From: Christensenella sp. UBA7597 | GTDB taxonomy: Bacteria > Bacillota > Clostridia > Christensenellales > Borkfalkiaceae | Length of the DNA: 15,793 nucleotides | Assembly (NCBI GenBank): GCA_002474405.1 | Contig: DLQW01000084.1 | Coordinates: 2,585 to 18,377, forward strand | Reading direction: 5' to 3' | Shown here: piece after piece, positions 14,522-15,793 of the stretch | Layout: each line of letters starts with the position of its first letter | Numbering within the stretch: the stretch's first letter is position 1 | Notes under the pieces: generated by a model | What the model saw: only the letters and a program-made list of their open reading frames with translations | What the model was told of the DNA's origin: nothing | Database searches by the model: none | Program-made: the position numbers and the translations under genes

Positions 14522-15789
14522 TACGCTCTCCTTTCGATAACAGCGGGACATTCGTTAAACGCGTTTTTATCCACAAACGTATTTTTGCCGATGCTCACCT
14601 TTTTCAAATTCACGCAGTAAGCAAAAGCCCACTCTCCGATATAGGTAACCGAATCGGGAATATAAACATCAGTAAGACCTATACAACTCGTAAACGAACT
14701 CTTGTCAATATACGTTACGCCGTTGAAGTCAATGTTTTCAAGAGATTTACACCCGCTGAAAACGCCGCGATTTATATGCGTTGTTCCATTTGAAACTGTA
14801 AACGTTTTTCCGACAGCCTTATCGGTAGCGCACAACATATGCGTAAGCGTTTTATCATATACGATTCCGTTTTTTACTACAAAATTATCGTTTTCGCTTT
14901 CGATTATTAAATTCTCGCATCCCGCAAACGGGTTATATCCTATTCTGTCTACGTTTTTCGTAATAACGATTTTCTTTACGCCTTTGCAATTCCAGAAAGA
15001 ATTTCGGCTTATAAGCGAAACCGTTTCGGGAACACGCAAGCAGTCAATCTGACTACCGTTCAAACACCCGACGATTGTTGTTTTGAATTTGTTGTAAATT
15101 ACGCCGTTTTCGATTATGTAATACGGCGTATGACTTTCTACGGATAAATGCTCGCATCCCGAAAACGGATTGTTTTCAAACCTTATTACGGATTCGGGAA
15201 TAACGATTTTTCGCAAGTTATTGCAAGCGTAAAAACAATGTTTGCATAAACATATCACACCGTCGGGAACGATAAATTCCGTTTGTTCGTTCGATATCGT
15301 ATAATGTATCAGATTAGTTTTGTTTTTATCGTATAAAACACCGTTTTCAAGAATAAAATTCGGGCTTTTGTTTATGATTTGAAGTTTCGGACATCCAGCA
15401 AACGGATTGTTGCCCATTATCCATACCTTTTTAGGAATATTTACTTTTTTCAAGTTTTTGCAGTAGTAAAAGCAATCGCCGCCGAGCCTTTCAAGCGACT
15501 CCGGCAAAGTTACTTCTTCTACGAATACGTTGTTCCAGAACGCGCTTGCACCGATAGTTTTGATACCTTCCGGGACTTTTACCGCTTTCGATTTACCGTT
15601 ATACGAAATCAACTCACTGCCTTTTATTTCAAAGTCCGGAGAGGCTGAAATATTGACGTTGTACTCATCGGAACCGACTCCGAAATTAAATTTGATGCCG
15701 TCGGAATAATGTTCGCCTTTATATTCGAGCAAACCGCTGACAAGGCGAGAAGTATAGAACACTTCGTAATCGGCAAAATCTTGTTTCAT
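14521..15789 (-). CDS. BspA-like leucine-rich repeat protein, probably incomplete at window edge
   Basis: At least 422 residues, mainly LRR_5 (BspA-type, Treponema pallidum type) repeats with patterns such as VPEGIKTIGASAFWNN, NLKKVNIPKKV and VTYIGEWAFAYC from about residue 53 to 415. Within them a larger unit repeats three times with an exact 79-residue step, marked by NPFAGC or NPFSGC at 128, 207 and 286, each followed by a variable strand, NFILENGVLYDK or its equivalent, and a short insert. The first 50 residues (YTSRLVSGLLEYKGEHYSDG and on) are not repeats and are not recognised. No signal peptide or membrane segment follows the Met at 15789; only four more bases remain, still in frame and without room to see a ribosome site, so the real start may lie outside. 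The stop overlaps the methyltransferase start. Such repeats bind proteins; the partner is unknown. Confidence 0.85.
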   Translation of the reverse strand: MKQDFADYEVFYTSRLVSGLLEYKGEHYSDGIKFNFGVGSDEYNVNISASPDFEIKGSELISYNGKSKAVKVPEGIKTIGASAFWNNVFVEEVTLPESLERLGGDCFYYCKNLKKVNIPKKVWIMGNNPFAGCPKLQIINKSPNFILENGVLYDKNKTNLIHYTISNEQTEFIVPDGVICLCKHCFYACNNLRKIVIPESVIRFENNPFSGCEHLSVESHTPYYIIENGVIYNKFKTTIVGCLNGSQIDCLRVPETVSLISRNSFWNCKGVKKIVITKNVDRIGYNPFAGCENLIIESENDNFVVKNGIVYDKTLTHMLCATDKAVGKTFTVSNGTTHINRGVFSGCKSLENIDFNGVTYIDKSSFTSCIGLTDVYIPDSVTYIGEWAFAYCVNLKKVSIGKNTFVDKNAFNECPAVIERRA

Positions 15790-15793
15790 ACCG

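Overview
This window is a bacterial chromosomal segment, most likely from an anaerobic Clostridia-type Firmicute. I infer this from the purE-C-F-M-N-D-L gene order on one strand, the single-chain 1235-residue PurL, strong AGGAGG-type ribosome binding sites, perfect sigma-A promoter hexamers, and gut-Firmicute style accessory proteins (an F5/8 type C domain protein and a BspA-like leucine-rich repeat protein). No species can be named from the sequence alone.

Layout. (1) Positions 2-877, plus strand: the 3' end of a large protein with a discoidin-like domain, closed by a perfect 15-bp hairpin that also lies behind purL. (2) Positions 949-12629, minus strand: a nine-gene de novo purine operon transcribed from right to left as purE, purC, purF, purM, purN, purO, a stand-alone AICAR formyltransferase, purD and purL. 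The usual bifunctional PurH is split here into two unrelated proteins: a formyltransferase without the cyclohydrolase domain, and an archaeal-type PurO IMP cyclohydrolase. purK and purB are not in the window. (3) Positions 12719-12931: the control region of the operon, with a consensus promoter, a ZTP/ZMP (pfl) riboswitch candidate and an intrinsic terminator whose stem overlaps the conserved 3' block of the riboswitch. (4) Positions 12999-13648: a divergent promoter, a structured leader, a tRNA-Arg(CCU) gene cut off after its anticodon arm, repeats and a short reading frame that look like an integration scar, then a second, intact and different tRNA-Arg(CCU) with its terminator, an IS-end-like sequence and another terminator. 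(5) Positions 13649-15793, minus strand, visibly AT-richer: a DNA methyltransferase of type III Mod style, translationally coupled to a preceding BspA-like leucine-rich repeat protein that runs to the window edge.

How it works together. The purine genes cover the conversion of PRPP to IMP except for the PurB steps (and PurK, if used). ZMP, the substrate of the formyltransferase, accumulates when 10-formyl-tetrahydrofolate is scarce. A ZTP/ZMP riboswitch before purE would then let RNA polymerase pass the terminator and raise expression of the pathway. The right end looks like an accessory region placed next to a tRNA-Arg(CCU) locus; the tight coupling of a leucine-rich repeat protein to a DNA methyltransferase is the least familiar arrangement in the window.
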